In this document: positions 51,091 to 59,075 of the stretch, one piece after another
Layout: every line of letters begins with the position of its first letter
How positions within the stretch are numbered: position 1 is the first letter of the stretch
From: Lacisediminihabitans sp040549465
GTDB lineage: Bacteria; Actinomycetota; Actinomycetes; Actinomycetales; Microbacteriaceae
Direction: 5' to 3'
Assembly: GCF_040549465.1 (NCBI RefSeq)
Contig: NZ_JBEPTL010000015.1
Location: 1 to 64,000 of the forward strand
DNA length: 64,000 nt
The notes under the pieces: model-generated
Databases searched by the model: none
Told to the model about the DNA's origin: nothing
What the model saw: only the letters and a program-made list of their open reading frames with translations
Program-made: the position numbers and the translations under genes

Positions 51091-51314
51091 AGGTCGATTC
51101 GGCCTTCAACCGAAGACTTCCCCAACGACGATTCGCTTTCGTTTCGACGCAAGCCCATCGGGCATGATGTCGATTTCACATCACTTGACACCGATCGGAA
51201 GATTGAACTCCCTAGGCATCGGAACATAATTCGAGGTCCGCTCCTCATTGCCGTGCGGCTTGCAGAGGAACCACCCGGTTCGTCGGCCGCATCAAGAATG
51301 AGGAGGTGGCTCAC

Positions 51315-51576
51315 ATGAGTGAGACATCCGGATTCCCGCAGTACGCGGGAGCCACAAGTCAGATGCGAACACTTGCGGTTCGCATCACGGATGACCTGCG
51401 AACGCAGCAAGTCCGATCCGCAAGTGCTCAAGCGTGCCGAGACGGTCCGGGCGGACATTGAGCGCGAGGCCCAAACCAAGCGCAACGCTATCGAGGCGAT
51501 CTTCGCTAAGGAGCCCGCCAAGAAGGCGACTCCCCCGAGCCGCGAGGCTGCCAAGGACAAGGCTCCGGGCAGCTGA
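51315..51576 (+). pseudogene. Broken ribbon-helix-helix protein gene of the mobile element
   Basis: ATG 51315 has a strong AGGAGGTGG site and begins a frame reading MRTLAVRITDDLRTQ, typical of a plasmid/ICE ribbon-helix-helix protein. After that codons run into a stop at 51464. The expected C-terminal part (ERSKSDPQVLKRAETVRADIEREAQ) continues in another frame to 51576. The middle helices are missing, so an internal deletion of roughly 20-30 codons with a frame change explains both. In intact relatives the two parts are one protein (recalled, not searched). Confidence 0.7.
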
Positions 51577-51724
51577 GCGAAGGACGAGACCCTGGTCGGC
51601 TGGAGGCTTTCACAGCTTCGCCACCAGGGCTCTCGTCGAACCCACAGACTTGCCATTTCTTTCGCGGGGAGCAATCTCCAGCCATCCGGCTGGAGTCATC
51701 CCCCACGAAAGGAACGTGATCATC
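51577..51724. promoter_or_regulatory. Leader of the DUF3846 gene with a stem-loop
   Basis: Contains CTCCAGCC-ATCC-GGCTGGAG (51676-51695), an 8-base-pair stem with a four-base loop, flanked by GGGGA (about 51667-51671) and TCATCCCC, about 30 bases before the DUF3846 start. A structured leader is possible. No known riboswitch class is recognised. Confidence 0.4.
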
Positions 51725-52210
51725 ATGGTCATAGGCATTGTCATCCCGCACGAAACTCGGCTAAAGATCTTTACCCACGTGTTCAGCGATCTCGCCAGTT
51801 ACCAGGCCGCCGTCGGCGGCTACATCGAGACGATCCATCTCGATGGTCACCCGCTAGTGATCGTCGCGAACGAGGAAGGCAAGGTGATGCGGCTGCCAGC
51901 CAATCGGCGAGCGACCTGCCTCTGGTGGCTGCTGAACCCGAGCGGACTTGGCGGCGACACGCTCGTTGGCGACGTTGCGATAGTCGGCCCGTCTGAGCAA
52001 GGCGAAATGTCCGACGCACCCGCGCGGCTCGTCAGCCTGCTGCTTGAATCGACTCTCTACCAAGTCCAGGTGCGACTGAGCAAGAAGTTCAATAGCTGGG
52101 TGCCGATCGGTGATCCAGTCGATGACTTCTTCGAAGCCACCATCCGTGCACTCCGGCTGATGGAAGCTTGGAGCCCACCCAGCGACGTGAGGGTGGTCCC
52201 GGCTACCTGA
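51725..52210 (+). CDS. DUF3846 domain protein
   Basis: 161 residues. GIVIPHETRLKIFTHVFSDLASYQAAVGGYIETI and LVIVANEEGKVMRLPANRRATCLWWLL, then LVGDVAIVGPSEQGE, form the classical DUF3846 sequence found on actinobacterial plasmids and ICEs. Function is unknown, though these are often near replication genes. The start at 51725 is chosen since the sequence before it is not domain-like. A GAAAGGAACGTG leader is present. Followed by a terminator hairpin. Confidence 0.85.
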   Translation: MVIGIVIPHETRLKIFTHVFSDLASYQAAVGGYIETIHLDGHPLVIVANEEGKVMRLPANRRATCLWWLLNPSGLGGDTLVGDVAIVGPSEQGEMSDAPARLVSLLLESTLYQVQVRLSKKFNSWVPIGDPVDDFFEATIRALRLMEAWSPPSDVRVVPAT

Positions 52211-52216
52211 ACTCAT

Positions 52217-52240
52217 GCCCCATCTCGAAAGAGGTGGGGC
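52217..52240 (+). terminator. GAAA-tetraloop hairpin after the DUF3846 gene
   Basis: GCCCCATCTC-GAAA-GAGGTGGGGC: a 10-base-pair stem with one U-G pair and a stable GAAA loop, seven bases beyond the stop codon. No long T tract follows, as usual in high-GC actinobacteria. Confidence 0.7.
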
Positions 52241-52413
52241 TTCAACTGCGGCCACACAAGCCAAAAGCACATCTTTTGTCTAAACCAGGATCAAGGCGCG
52301 ATGCGGTTGAGATGACCTCTAACTTCCAAAACGACCACGCCCGTCACGAACCGCCGCAAGCACCCAGGGCACGCCTGAACGCTACCCAGTCGCGATCAGA
52401 AGGCGCGACGGCG

Positions 52414-52884
52414 TCAAGCCACCCACGTGCTAAACGGTCGGTTGCTCAATTCCGAGTTGTAGTAACGAGGATCGGTCGTCACCTCTTCACCCACCCAATC
52501 AGGAAGGTTCGCTATGTTGCCGACCAACTCGCCTTCGATCTCTAGCAGCACTAAGCCCTGGTTGGCGCCACCGAACACGTCTACCGTCCAAATGCCGGGA
52601 GCATTTGACAATCTGTAACGTACCTTTTCAACAATTCCCGACGCGAGTAACTCGATCATCTGCGACGCCTCATCTGGCGGTATGGCGTACTCAAATTCGA
52701 GACGGGCCATCCCACTCGAGGGGCCTTTTATCGTCAGCCACGCGCCCTCGTCCGCCACGCGTGTCCGCACCGAGCCCTGTGCATCTGCCCGCAGATACCC
52801 CTGAACGATTCGCGACTCGCTGACCACCTCAAGGCGCCACGACGCACTTTTGGTGAGGAACTTGCGTTCAACTTCTATTGGCAT
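52414..52884 (-). CDS. CYTH-domain triphosphatase-like protein (first copy)
   Basis: 156 residues. The tunnel-fold residues are all present: E4-x-E6-x-K8 (IEVERKF), R40-x-R42, K53 (TIKG), E63-x-E65 (LEFEY), R89 and R91 (VRYRL), D102 and E115-x-E117 (LLEIEGE). CYTH proteins bind triphosphate with Mg2+ and hydrolyse PPPi, thiamine triphosphate or nucleotide triphosphates. The start at 52884 begins directly with the motif. It is divergent from the dGTPase unit and shares its promoter region, with a second CYTH protein beyond the dGTPase gene. An anti-phage role is inferred. Confidence 0.88.
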   Translation of the reverse strand: MPIEVERKFLTKSASWRLEVVSESRIVQGYLRADAQGSVRTRVADEGAWLTIKGPSSGMARLEFEYAIPPDEASQMIELLASGIVEKVRYRLSNAPGIWTVDVFGGANQGLVLLEIEGELVGNIANLPDWVGEEVTTDPRYYNSELSNRPFSTWVA

Positions 52885-52961
52885 TTTGTGCACGGCTTTC
52901 ATCGAACTTCGCGCGCTCAGGCGTCGGATGTCTGACCATCTCGCTATGCTGGCGATACTCC

Positions 52962-52990
52962 TTGACAAGAAAATGATGTTGGCTCACAAT
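52962..52990 (+). promoter_or_regulatory. Sigma-A-type promoter of the dGTPase operon
   Basis: Perfect -35 TTGACA (52962-52967), 17-base spacer, -10 CACAAT (52985-52990). The predicted start of transcription is near 52997, two bases before the ATG at 52999, so the mRNA would be virtually leaderless. Confidence 0.6.
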
Positions 52991-52998
52991 GTCACAGC

Positions 52999-53370
52999 AT
53001 GGAGAATGAAGACCACCACTCACACGAGGATAACGAGCGACAGAATCTGCCGCCACCTAACGAGATTGAAGATCACATGTCAGCATCAGATACAGCGGAA
53101 CTGCCCCGTTTAACCCCCGAGGCTGAAGCATCCGCACGATTTCAGGTTGATCTAGACAATTACGAGCGAGCCAAGAAGGCAGTGATCACTCAGCTCGAGA
53201 CAGAAGCCGGGGCCGGTAACCCCGACGGGCTGACTTTTGGTGTACTCGTTGACCGCCTCAGCGATCTTGGAATCCCCGACCACCTCGCGTCCCAGGCCAT
53301 CGATTCGATGCGCGGTCGCCAGGTACGTGTCACCAATCTTGGTGCCGTCGCGCTCCGCCCTCAAGAGTGA
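52999..53370 (+). CDS. Hypothetical small protein preceding dGTPase
   Basis: 123 residues. A highly acidic, histidine-rich N-terminus (EDHHSHEDNE) precedes a compact helical region (LDNYERAKKAVITQLETEA and GVLVDRLSDLGIPDHLASQAIDSM) ending in a short beta-like piece (RQVRVTNLGAVALRP). The second half resembles a small winged-helix or GTPase-activating-like domain, but no family is certain. It overlaps the dGTPase gene by four bases, so it may be a regulatory subunit. An inner ATG (MSASDTAEL, 53077) is an alternative start. Confidence 0.65.
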   Translation: MENEDHHSHEDNERQNLPPPNEIEDHMSASDTAELPRLTPEAEASARFQVDLDNYERAKKAVITQLETEAGAGNPDGLTFGVLVDRLSDLGIPDHLASQAIDSMRGRQVRVTNLGAVALRPQE

Positions 53371-54746
53371 CACCAGTCGACTCGAGACCAAAAGAGTCGG
53401 ACCGGGACGCGGACGATGATCTCCGTTCAGAATATGAGCGAGACGCCGATCGGCTGCTTTATACCTCGGCTCTTCGGCGACTAAGTGGAGTGACCCAAGT
53501 CATCAGTCCGACTGATGCTTACGTCCACCATGACCGACTTACACACAGCCTGAAAGTTGCGCAGGTATCGCAAGCCCTCGCGAAGTCGTTGGGGGAGCGC
53601 GTTGACGTGGATGTAGTTCACGCGGCGGCGCTCGCTCATGACATCGGCCATCCACCGTTCGGTCATGCGGCGGAGGATGAGCTCATGGGCATACTCGACG
53701 GCCGCATTGATCGCTTCGGTGCACCGATTTCAGCTGAGAAGATATCGGCGATACTTCCCGATTCATTCGAGGGTAACGCTCAGTCGTTTCGAATTGTGGC
53801 TCGGACGGCGGCGCGAAAGTGGGAAGAACGCGACCACGGCCTGAATCTGAGATACCGAACACTCGCCGCGATCTTGAAGTATCCCTGGCAGCGAGGCCAA
53901 CAACCGGCAGAATACTCGGGGCTCGAGAATCGAAAATGGGGGGCTTACCACTCCGAGTCCGTCGAATTGAAGTTGGCCCTCGAAATTGCGGCAGCCACCG
54001 GTGTAATGGGAACTCACCGCTCAGTCGAGGCGGACATCATGGACTGGGCCGACGACGTCTCCTACGCTGTCCACGATACAGAGGACTTCTTCCGTGCCGG
54101 CCTCATCCCACTTGACGCGTTGCGCACGAACGACACGCTCTGGGATGGCTTCCTGACCTACGCAAGCGACTCAATACGGGCGCGACGGGTTCAGGACTGG
54201 GCATTCAACAAGACGATCTTTGATGCGGTTTCCGTGGCTGTCCGAGACCGTCTCCCCCGCCGCCCCTACTTGGGAGACTTCGAATCCCGAGAGGATCTGC
54301 ATCTGTTTGGCAGCGACTCGATCCGAGCGTTGTTGCGGGGCATCGCTATCAACAGCAACGGTGATCTCGAGATATCAATTGAACAGAGAACTCGCGTCGA
54401 GTTACTCAAAAAACTCACACGCTACTTTGTGATCGAGCAGCCTGACTTGTATTTTTCCCAGAAGGGGCAGAGGGCAGTTGTGCGCGAACTGTTCTGGGAC
54501 CTTTGGGATATGGCGCAGGCTTCTAAACTGGGACGTAAGTCGGTACCTCTCCCAGCACGATTCGCGGACTACTGCGATCTTGCGCTGCGATCCTCGAGCG
54601 TGGACGGCTATGACAGCTCCCCTCAGCGCCTCGCACGCGCGACCGTAGATTTTATTTGCTCACTTACCGATGGCCAGGCACTCAACATGCGCAATCAAAT
54701 CCGAAACGGCGGACAACCGCCCAATGCGCGCGTCGCAAGCATCTGA
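53367..54746 (+). CDS. dgt: dGTPase-like HD-domain triphosphohydrolase
   Basis: 459 residues. HD-superfamily metal ligands are conserved: H60 (DRLTHSLKVAQ), H91-D92 (LAHDIGHPPFGH), and D226 in EADIMDWADDVSYAVHDTEDF, with the FEGNAQ segment (134-139) of the dNTPase group. Such enzymes cut dNTPs to nucleoside plus tripolyphosphate and are known to deplete dNTPs in anti-phage defence (dGTPase systems). Starts within the upstream small gene and abuts the second CYTH gene, convergent. Specific dNTP unknown. Confidence 0.92.
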   Translation: MTPVDSRPKESDRDADDDLRSEYERDADRLLYTSALRRLSGVTQVISPTDAYVHHDRLTHSLKVAQVSQALAKSLGERVDVDVVHAAALAHDIGHPPFGHAAEDELMGILDGRIDRFGAPISAEKISAILPDSFEGNAQSFRIVARTAARKWEERDHGLNLRYRTLAAILKYPWQRGQQPAEYSGLENRKWGAYHSESVELKLALEIAAATGVMGTHRSVEADIMDWADDVSYAVHDTEDFFRAGLIPLDALRTNDTLWDGFLTYASDSIRARRVQDWAFNKTIFDAVSVAVRDRLPRRPYLGDFESREDLHLFGSDSIRALLRGIAINSNGDLEISIEQRTRVELLKKLTRYFVIEQPDLYFSQKGQRAVVRELFWDLWDMAQASKLGRKSVPLPARFADYCDLALRSSSVDGYDSSPQRLARATVDFICSLTDGQALNMRNQIRNGGQPPNARVASI

Positions 54747-55361
54747 CTAGTAGTCGGGATCATCGCGCTCGGTCGGATCTTCGATTTCAGCGGCGACAGT
54801 TGCGCTCCAGTTCGCGAACTCAGCGTCCCGATAGCGCTTCCTCATTGGAAAACGGGCCAGAATTTCATTGTTGTACTGCGGATCGCGGGTAATTTCGCGA
54901 CCCGCCCATGCTGGCCTCCCCATGCCCCAGATGTCGGTGCCCTCGAGTTCCGCGATGACGAGCCCTTCATTGTCTCCGTGGAAAACATCGATGACCCATG
55001 CTTCGCCGTCTATGGCCCCCCAGTAACGATGTTTGATGACGACGTAGGGCCAGCGATCGATGATTTCTTTTGCGAGTGCGACATCGCTCAGCGGCTTCTC
55101 GTCTTCGAGGCGCTCACCGTTACGGCGTGGGCCCTTCATCGCCACGTCAACACTTTCAGTAGTGACATTCTCCTCATTCGTGCGCGCAGTCACACGCAAT
55201 CGATAGGCGTAACCGTCAATGTAGGTGAAATACGCTTGCGTCACGAGATAGACGGCCAAGCCGTTGACTATCTCAACGTCGGGAATTAGGAATCTGCGTT
55301 CGCGTTCCACGCTCCTTGGAGCGCCATGGGTCGGCTCATGTGATGTCACGCTGCGAATCAT
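54747..55361 (-). CDS. CYTH-domain triphosphatase-like protein (second copy)
   Basis: 204 residues. E19-x-E21-x-R23 (VERERRF), R54-x-R56, K76 (AMKGP), E86-x-E88 (LEDEK), K110/R112 (IKHRYW), D125 (VIDVF) and E138-x-E140 (AELEG) match the CYTH tunnel, with R in place of K in the first motif. An additional N-terminal stretch (17 residues) and C-terminal helix extend beyond the minimal domain. Its stop codon abuts the dGTPase stop codon. The two CYTH proteins are related but clearly diverged. Confidence 0.85.
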   Translation of the reverse strand: MIRSVTSHEPTHGAPRSVERERRFLIPDVEIVNGLAVYLVTQAYFTYIDGYAYRLRVTARTNEENVTTESVDVAMKGPRRNGERLEDEKPLSDVALAKEIIDRWPYVVIKHRYWGAIDGEAWVIDVFHGDNEGLVIAELEGTDIWGMGRPAWAGREITRDPQYNNEILARFPMRKRYRDAEFANWSATVAAEIEDPTERDDPDY

Positions 55362-55483
55362 ATTCGACTACTGGGCGGCTCGCTTTCTCGGCCGCCGACT
55401 CGATGCCCCTCAAAACCGCGACCCAATGCTCTTCAAATCTCCGCATACTTACTACCTGCAACGTTGCCAGCCAGGTCGGAGAA
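55362..55483. other. Short intergenic gap with no feature seen
   Basis: 122 bases between the second CYTH gene and the hypothetical gene at 55484, both on the minus strand. No gene, terminator or strong promoter is apparent. Confidence 0.4.
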
Positions 55484-56332
55484 TCAAGCGATGTCTGATT
55501 TCACGTTCGTCTTTTTGTCAAACGTGGGACTTTCGATACCTGGGGCCAATGCAAACCGTGAGTCGACGCGGCGATAGTCGTCGGCGGGATATGCCCAGTT
55601 GATCCGGATGTCGGTCTCAAAGTTCCGATTTGTAGAAAGGACTGACATTAGGCGCGGGTCTGCGAGTTGCGCGCCAACGTACCACTGGGGCCAGACTGGC
55701 ATGTTCCAAACGACCCGAAGCGCGAACAGTGCGGCATCTCCTCGAACGTCGGCATCGAGATAAGTGGGTGGAATGAGTTCAGTCGCGAACAGCATTTTCT
55801 CGCTGTAGGCAGCCTCTCGAAATGAGAATGACAGGCTCTCTATCTCGAGGTCGTTCACCCAAACGCGAGGTCGGCTGACAGTTGTCCCGCGTTCAACGTT
55901 GATTCGAATCTGGCCTTCAACGAGTGAGCCCGCCTGAGTGACGATGACGTTTCCCCATGGCCGCTCGAATGGCAGACCGTCGCGAATGAGTGCTCCGAGT
56001 TGATCGATCCCACGGTTACTCCTTCGAAGGCCAGTGCGTGGATCAACTGAGTGCGCCTGAGCATAATTGGCCAGTCGGCTATCCAGCGTGTCGCCTGCCA
56101 TCTCGTGGCCGCTGGTTTCGAAGAACGCCCGTACGTCTCCTTCGACTTCCTTCCCGTACTTTTGGCCAATTGCGAGCAGCGTGGAGAAGGCCTGAGCGGC
56201 ACTCCCCATTCCGAGGTATGTGACCAACGTCACGCATGTGCTGACTTCGGCTACATCGAACGGGGTAGGAGATCTCCTGAGCTGACGCAGTTCATCACGG
56301 ATGTCGCGTTGCAGCGGGTCGAGTATCTCCAC
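55484..56332 (-). CDS. Hypothetical protein downstream of the CYTH module
   Basis: 282 residues. The N-terminal about 110 are helical (DIRDELRQLRRSPTPFDVAEVSTCV, AQAFSTLLAIGQKYGKEVEGDVRAFFETSG) and the C-terminal part is beta-rich (RPRVWVNDLEIESLSFSFRE, ALRVVWNMPVWPQWYVG). I do not recognise the family. It is on the same strand as the second CYTH gene, so it may belong to the same unit. Confidence 0.6.
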   Translation of the reverse strand: MEILDPLQRDIRDELRQLRRSPTPFDVAEVSTCVTLVTYLGMGSAAQAFSTLLAIGQKYGKEVEGDVRAFFETSGHEMAGDTLDSRLANYAQAHSVDPRTGLRRSNRGIDQLGALIRDGLPFERPWGNVIVTQAGSLVEGQIRINVERGTTVSRPRVWVNDLEIESLSFSFREAAYSEKMLFATELIPPTYLDADVRGDAALFALRVVWNMPVWPQWYVGAQLADPRLMSVLSTNRNFETDIRINWAYPADDYRRVDSRFALAPGIESPTFDKKTNVKSDIA

Positions 56333-56414
56333 GCCAACATCGTGTCAGTTTCGTGTCAGTGACGCAGACTGCGACGCGAATCAGACTGGAGTCAACAACT
56401 TCATACAGCGGAGC

Positions 56415-56446
56415 GGGAGCGATGCAACGTCAATTGCATCGCTCCC
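56415..56446 (+). repeat. Perfect hairpin at the boundary between cargo and conjugation operon
   Basis: GGGAGCGATGCAA (56415-56427) and TTGCATCGCTCCC (56434-56446) form a perfect 13-base-pair stem with a six-base loop, 54 bases before the lipoprotein start. Two GTGTCAGT copies precede it (about 56341-56361). May act as an operator or mRNA-stability element, or mark the junction of the cargo. Confidence 0.7.
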
Positions 56447-56500
56447 TGGCCGAATCAATCCCCATCCCTGTCCCTGTGAAAGAAGAAAAGAGAGAACCCA

Positions 56501-57283
56501 TTGACCACCCTCACCGTACTGCGCACCAGCGCGGCTGTCTGCGCCCTCAGCGCCGCACTCGCGCTCACCGCGTGCTCATCCCTGAACGCCAGCTCGTCCA
56601 CGGACCAGACGATCCTCGCTGCCTGCACGGCCGACAAGCAAGTCGCTGCCGATGTCGAGATCGATGGCAGCGGCTCAAGCGCAGGCGACACCATCGCGAC
56701 CAAGCGGCTGGCAATCACTGCAGACGTGGTGCGCCGCACAGCCGTCTGTGGTGGCCACCTGCTGGTTCGCGCCTTCTCCGCCTCTAGCGGTGCGACGGTC
56801 ACCATCTACGACGGCGAGCTGGCCCTCCCCGGTGCGACAGACAATGCGCGGCTGCGCCGCGTTGACGCTCTCGTGGAGAAGGTCATGGCCGAGATCACCG
56901 CCAAGTACAGCGATGCTATTGCGGCGTTGCCCGGCGGAGGCTCGGACATCACCTCTGTCTATCGGCTGGCTGGCGAGTACGCCGCTCAGCTTGGCGACGG
57001 GTACGAGCTGCACCTGTATGTGCTGACGGATGGCTTGAACAACATCGGCACCGACCTCACATCGCAGGTGCTCACCCCCGAGCAGGCGACCGACTTGGCC
57101 TCGACGGTTAGCGTGCCGGCTCTGCCCGGCTCGTTCATCACTGTGGCCGGCCTCGGTCGCATCGACGGCGACCCGGCGCCTTCCGCGCTGGTCGAAGGAC
57201 TGGTCGCGTTCTACGACGCGCTGTGCACCAAGGCCGGCGCGAAGACCTGCGTGTCCGTGACCGACTACACGGCAGGGCGGTGA
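56501..57283 (+). CDS. vWA-like lipoprotein of the conjugative element
   Basis: 260 residues from TTG with AAGAGAGAAC upstream. Signal peptide with lipobox LTACSS (Cys about 25), so it is exported and lipid-anchored. VEIDGSGSSAG is a DxSxS MIDAS pattern and LYVLTDGLNN supplies the later Asp, typical of a von Willebrand A metal-binding fold. It may bind a partner protein at the cell surface during DNA transfer. It overlaps the next gene by the GTGA. Confidence 0.75.
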   Translation: MTTLTVLRTSAAVCALSAALALTACSSLNASSSTDQTILAACTADKQVAADVEIDGSGSSAGDTIATKRLAITADVVRRTAVCGGHLLVRAFSASSGATVTIYDGELALPGATDNARLRRVDALVEKVMAEITAKYSDAIAALPGGGSDITSVYRLAGEYAAQLGDGYELHLYVLTDGLNNIGTDLTSQVLTPEQATDLASTVSVPALPGSFITVAGLGRIDGDPAPSALVEGLVAFYDALCTKAGAKTCVSVTDYTAGR

Positions 57284-58371
57284 CCGTCATGGCAACCATC
57301 AAGAACGCCAGCGGCTCCTACGACGCGACAGCCGACCGCGTCGAGGAGTACAGCAACCTCAGCCTCCAGCAGGTCGACGAAGCACACCGCATCAACGGCA
57401 CCACCGGCCCAGCCCTCCATGTCGAGAACGAGCTCGATGCCTTCGGGCGCGAACAGGAACCGCTATGGAAGGCAGAGGGCATCCTGCAGTCCCGTCCCGC
57501 GCTGATCGCCCACGCAGGTCTAAAGGTGCAGGCCGAGTCAGCAGAGCACCTCAGCCGCCGACACCGCCGACTCGTCAAACGCGCCCAGCGACGCCTGGAA
57601 CGCACGGTCGCGGCGCTCAGCCCGTTTGTACGTCGCAAGCAGGGCCAGAAGGGCTGGTTCATGGTCCGCACCGGACTGCTCCTGCTCGGGGACGTTGCGG
57701 GACAGGCCGGGGCGCAGATCTACTACGGCGAGATCCCCGAGCTCGCCCTTATCCAGGCATTGGCCGCGGGTGTCGCCGTCGTGACCGCCGGATTGGTCGG
57801 GGCTGAGATCAAAGACCTGCGCATGGCCAGCAAGCGCAAGATCGAACGCGCCAACCTCACCAAAGAGCAAGAGCCGTTCGCCCACCTGTTCGACGGCACC
57901 GACGACGGCAAGCACATCGTCAAGGCGCTCGTCTACACCGGAGTAACCGTGGGCGTGCTGATCTCGATCGGGATCTTCGCGCTGCGCTCGACCATCGACG
58001 GCCCTCTTTCCGGCCTCGTGTACGGGGCGTTGGCTGCGGGTATCGCTGCGGCCAGCTTCATCTCCAGCTACATCGTCACCGACGAGATCGCGGACGCAAT
58101 CGACACCGCGGAGAAGGACTACGAACGCACGATCAAGCGTCAGACCACTCTGGCTGCGAGTGCACCGCTGAAGGCCGCCTTGGAGAAGATCGCCGAGGAC
58201 GAGTCGATCCGCGGCGAGCACGATGTGCGCGGACAGGCGGCACTGCTCACCTACGAGGGGCTGAAGCACCGCGTACTGCGCCGCAACCCCGGCGTGGCAG
58301 GCCACGGCCCCGCAGTCGAGCCCGAGCCGGTTGTCGGACGCCGCGCCCGCGAGGACGGGGGCGGAGCATGA
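57280..58371 (+). CDS. Four-TM membrane protein of the conjugative element
   Basis: About 361-364 residues. Start GTG 57280 (overlapping) or ATG 57289. The N-terminal soluble domain (1-120) is charged and helical, followed by four predicted TM helices (about residues 123-143, 150-172, 212-232 and 240-262) and a coiled C-terminal domain (DTAEKDYERTIKRQ, LEKIAEDESIRGE). Sits between two vWA-type genes, suggesting a membrane complex for conjugation. No family name is certain. Confidence 0.75.
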   Translation: MTVMATIKNASGSYDATADRVEEYSNLSLQQVDEAHRINGTTGPALHVENELDAFGREQEPLWKAEGILQSRPALIAHAGLKVQAESAEHLSRRHRRLVKRAQRRLERTVAALSPFVRRKQGQKGWFMVRTGLLLLGDVAGQAGAQIYYGEIPELALIQALAAGVAVVTAGLVGAEIKDLRMASKRKIERANLTKEQEPFAHLFDGTDDGKHIVKALVYTGVTVGVLISIGIFALRSTIDGPLSGLVYGALAAGIAAASFISSYIVTDEIADAIDTAEKDYERTIKRQTTLAASAPLKAALEKIAEDESIRGEHDVRGQAALLTYEGLKHRVLRRNPGVAGHGPAVEPEPVVGRRAREDGGGA

Positions 58372-59075
58372 GCCTCGCACCGCACCTGCAACCCAGCGCA
58401 CTCGTGGGCGAGTCGCCACGATCAGTCAGGCCAAAGAAGGACGCTGCGATTGAGCTGGGTTGGCCGGGGTTTTGCCCCCGTCAGCCCCGGCTGGTCCTGC
58501 CGATCTTCGATGACTCCGGCTCGGTGTCGCTGCCGGGCGGGGGCGATCCGGTCGGCAACCGCTACGAGGAAGTGCAGCTTGCTTTCGAAGCGCTACAGGA
58601 ATGGTGCACTTGCGGGAAGTGCCTGGGCGGAGTGTTGCACTTCGACACTCCGCGCGGGGCTGTCGCGCCGGGCAAGCTGCGCAGCCCCACGTTCCAGCAG
58701 AACCTCGCGCGAGGTCTGCGGGTGCCACGCTTCGCGGCTGGGTCGAGCGTCCTTGGTCCCAGCCTGACCCGTGCGGAGGAGATCGCGGCGAGCTTCCCGA
58801 AGCACGAGGTTCGACTGGTCGTGCTGACGGACTGGCAACTGTTCGACACGGACAACGTGCTCGACCGGCTGCGTAGCTTCCCAGGGGCAGTGCTCGCCAT
58901 AGGGCTGAACACGGACCCTCCCATCGCAGCGGACGACGAGAACATCGTCGGTCTGCGGGTCGGTCACGACGACCCACCAGGCGCCGTCGCTCATGCGCTG
59001 TTCGGTGAGCTGACGGTCGGTCGTCGGGGACGTCGATTCATCGGCACGACTGCCACCGAGGAGGCAACAGCGTGA
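58368..59075 (+). CDS. vWA-domain-like cytoplasmic protein of the conjugative element
   Basis: 235 residues without a signal peptide. LPIFDDSGSVSLPGGG holds DxSxS (MIDAS), and LVVLTDWQLFD the second Asp site. CTCGKCLGGVLHFD contains a CxCxxC cluster, possibly metal-binding. It overlaps the preceding gene (ATGA) and the following small ORF (GTGA). The two vWA proteins flanking a membrane protein look like a module for assembly. Function is inferred only from the fold. Confidence 0.72.
   Translation: MSLAPHLQPSALVGESPRSVRPKKDAAIELGWPGFCPRQPRLVLPIFDDSGSVSLPGGGDPVGNRYEEVQLAFEALQEWCTCGKCLGGVLHFDTPRGAVAPGKLRSPTFQQNLARGLRVPRFAAGSSVLGPSLTRAEEIAASFPKHEVRLVVLTDWQLFDTDNVLDRLRSFPGAVLAIGLNTDPPIAADDENIVGLRVGHDDPPGAVAHALFGELTVGRRGRRFIGTTATEEATA

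Noticed and set aside
51091..51317. Stop-free frame continuing after the stop codon of the gene at 50479
   Set aside because: No start codon or family. Readthrough could not be supported.
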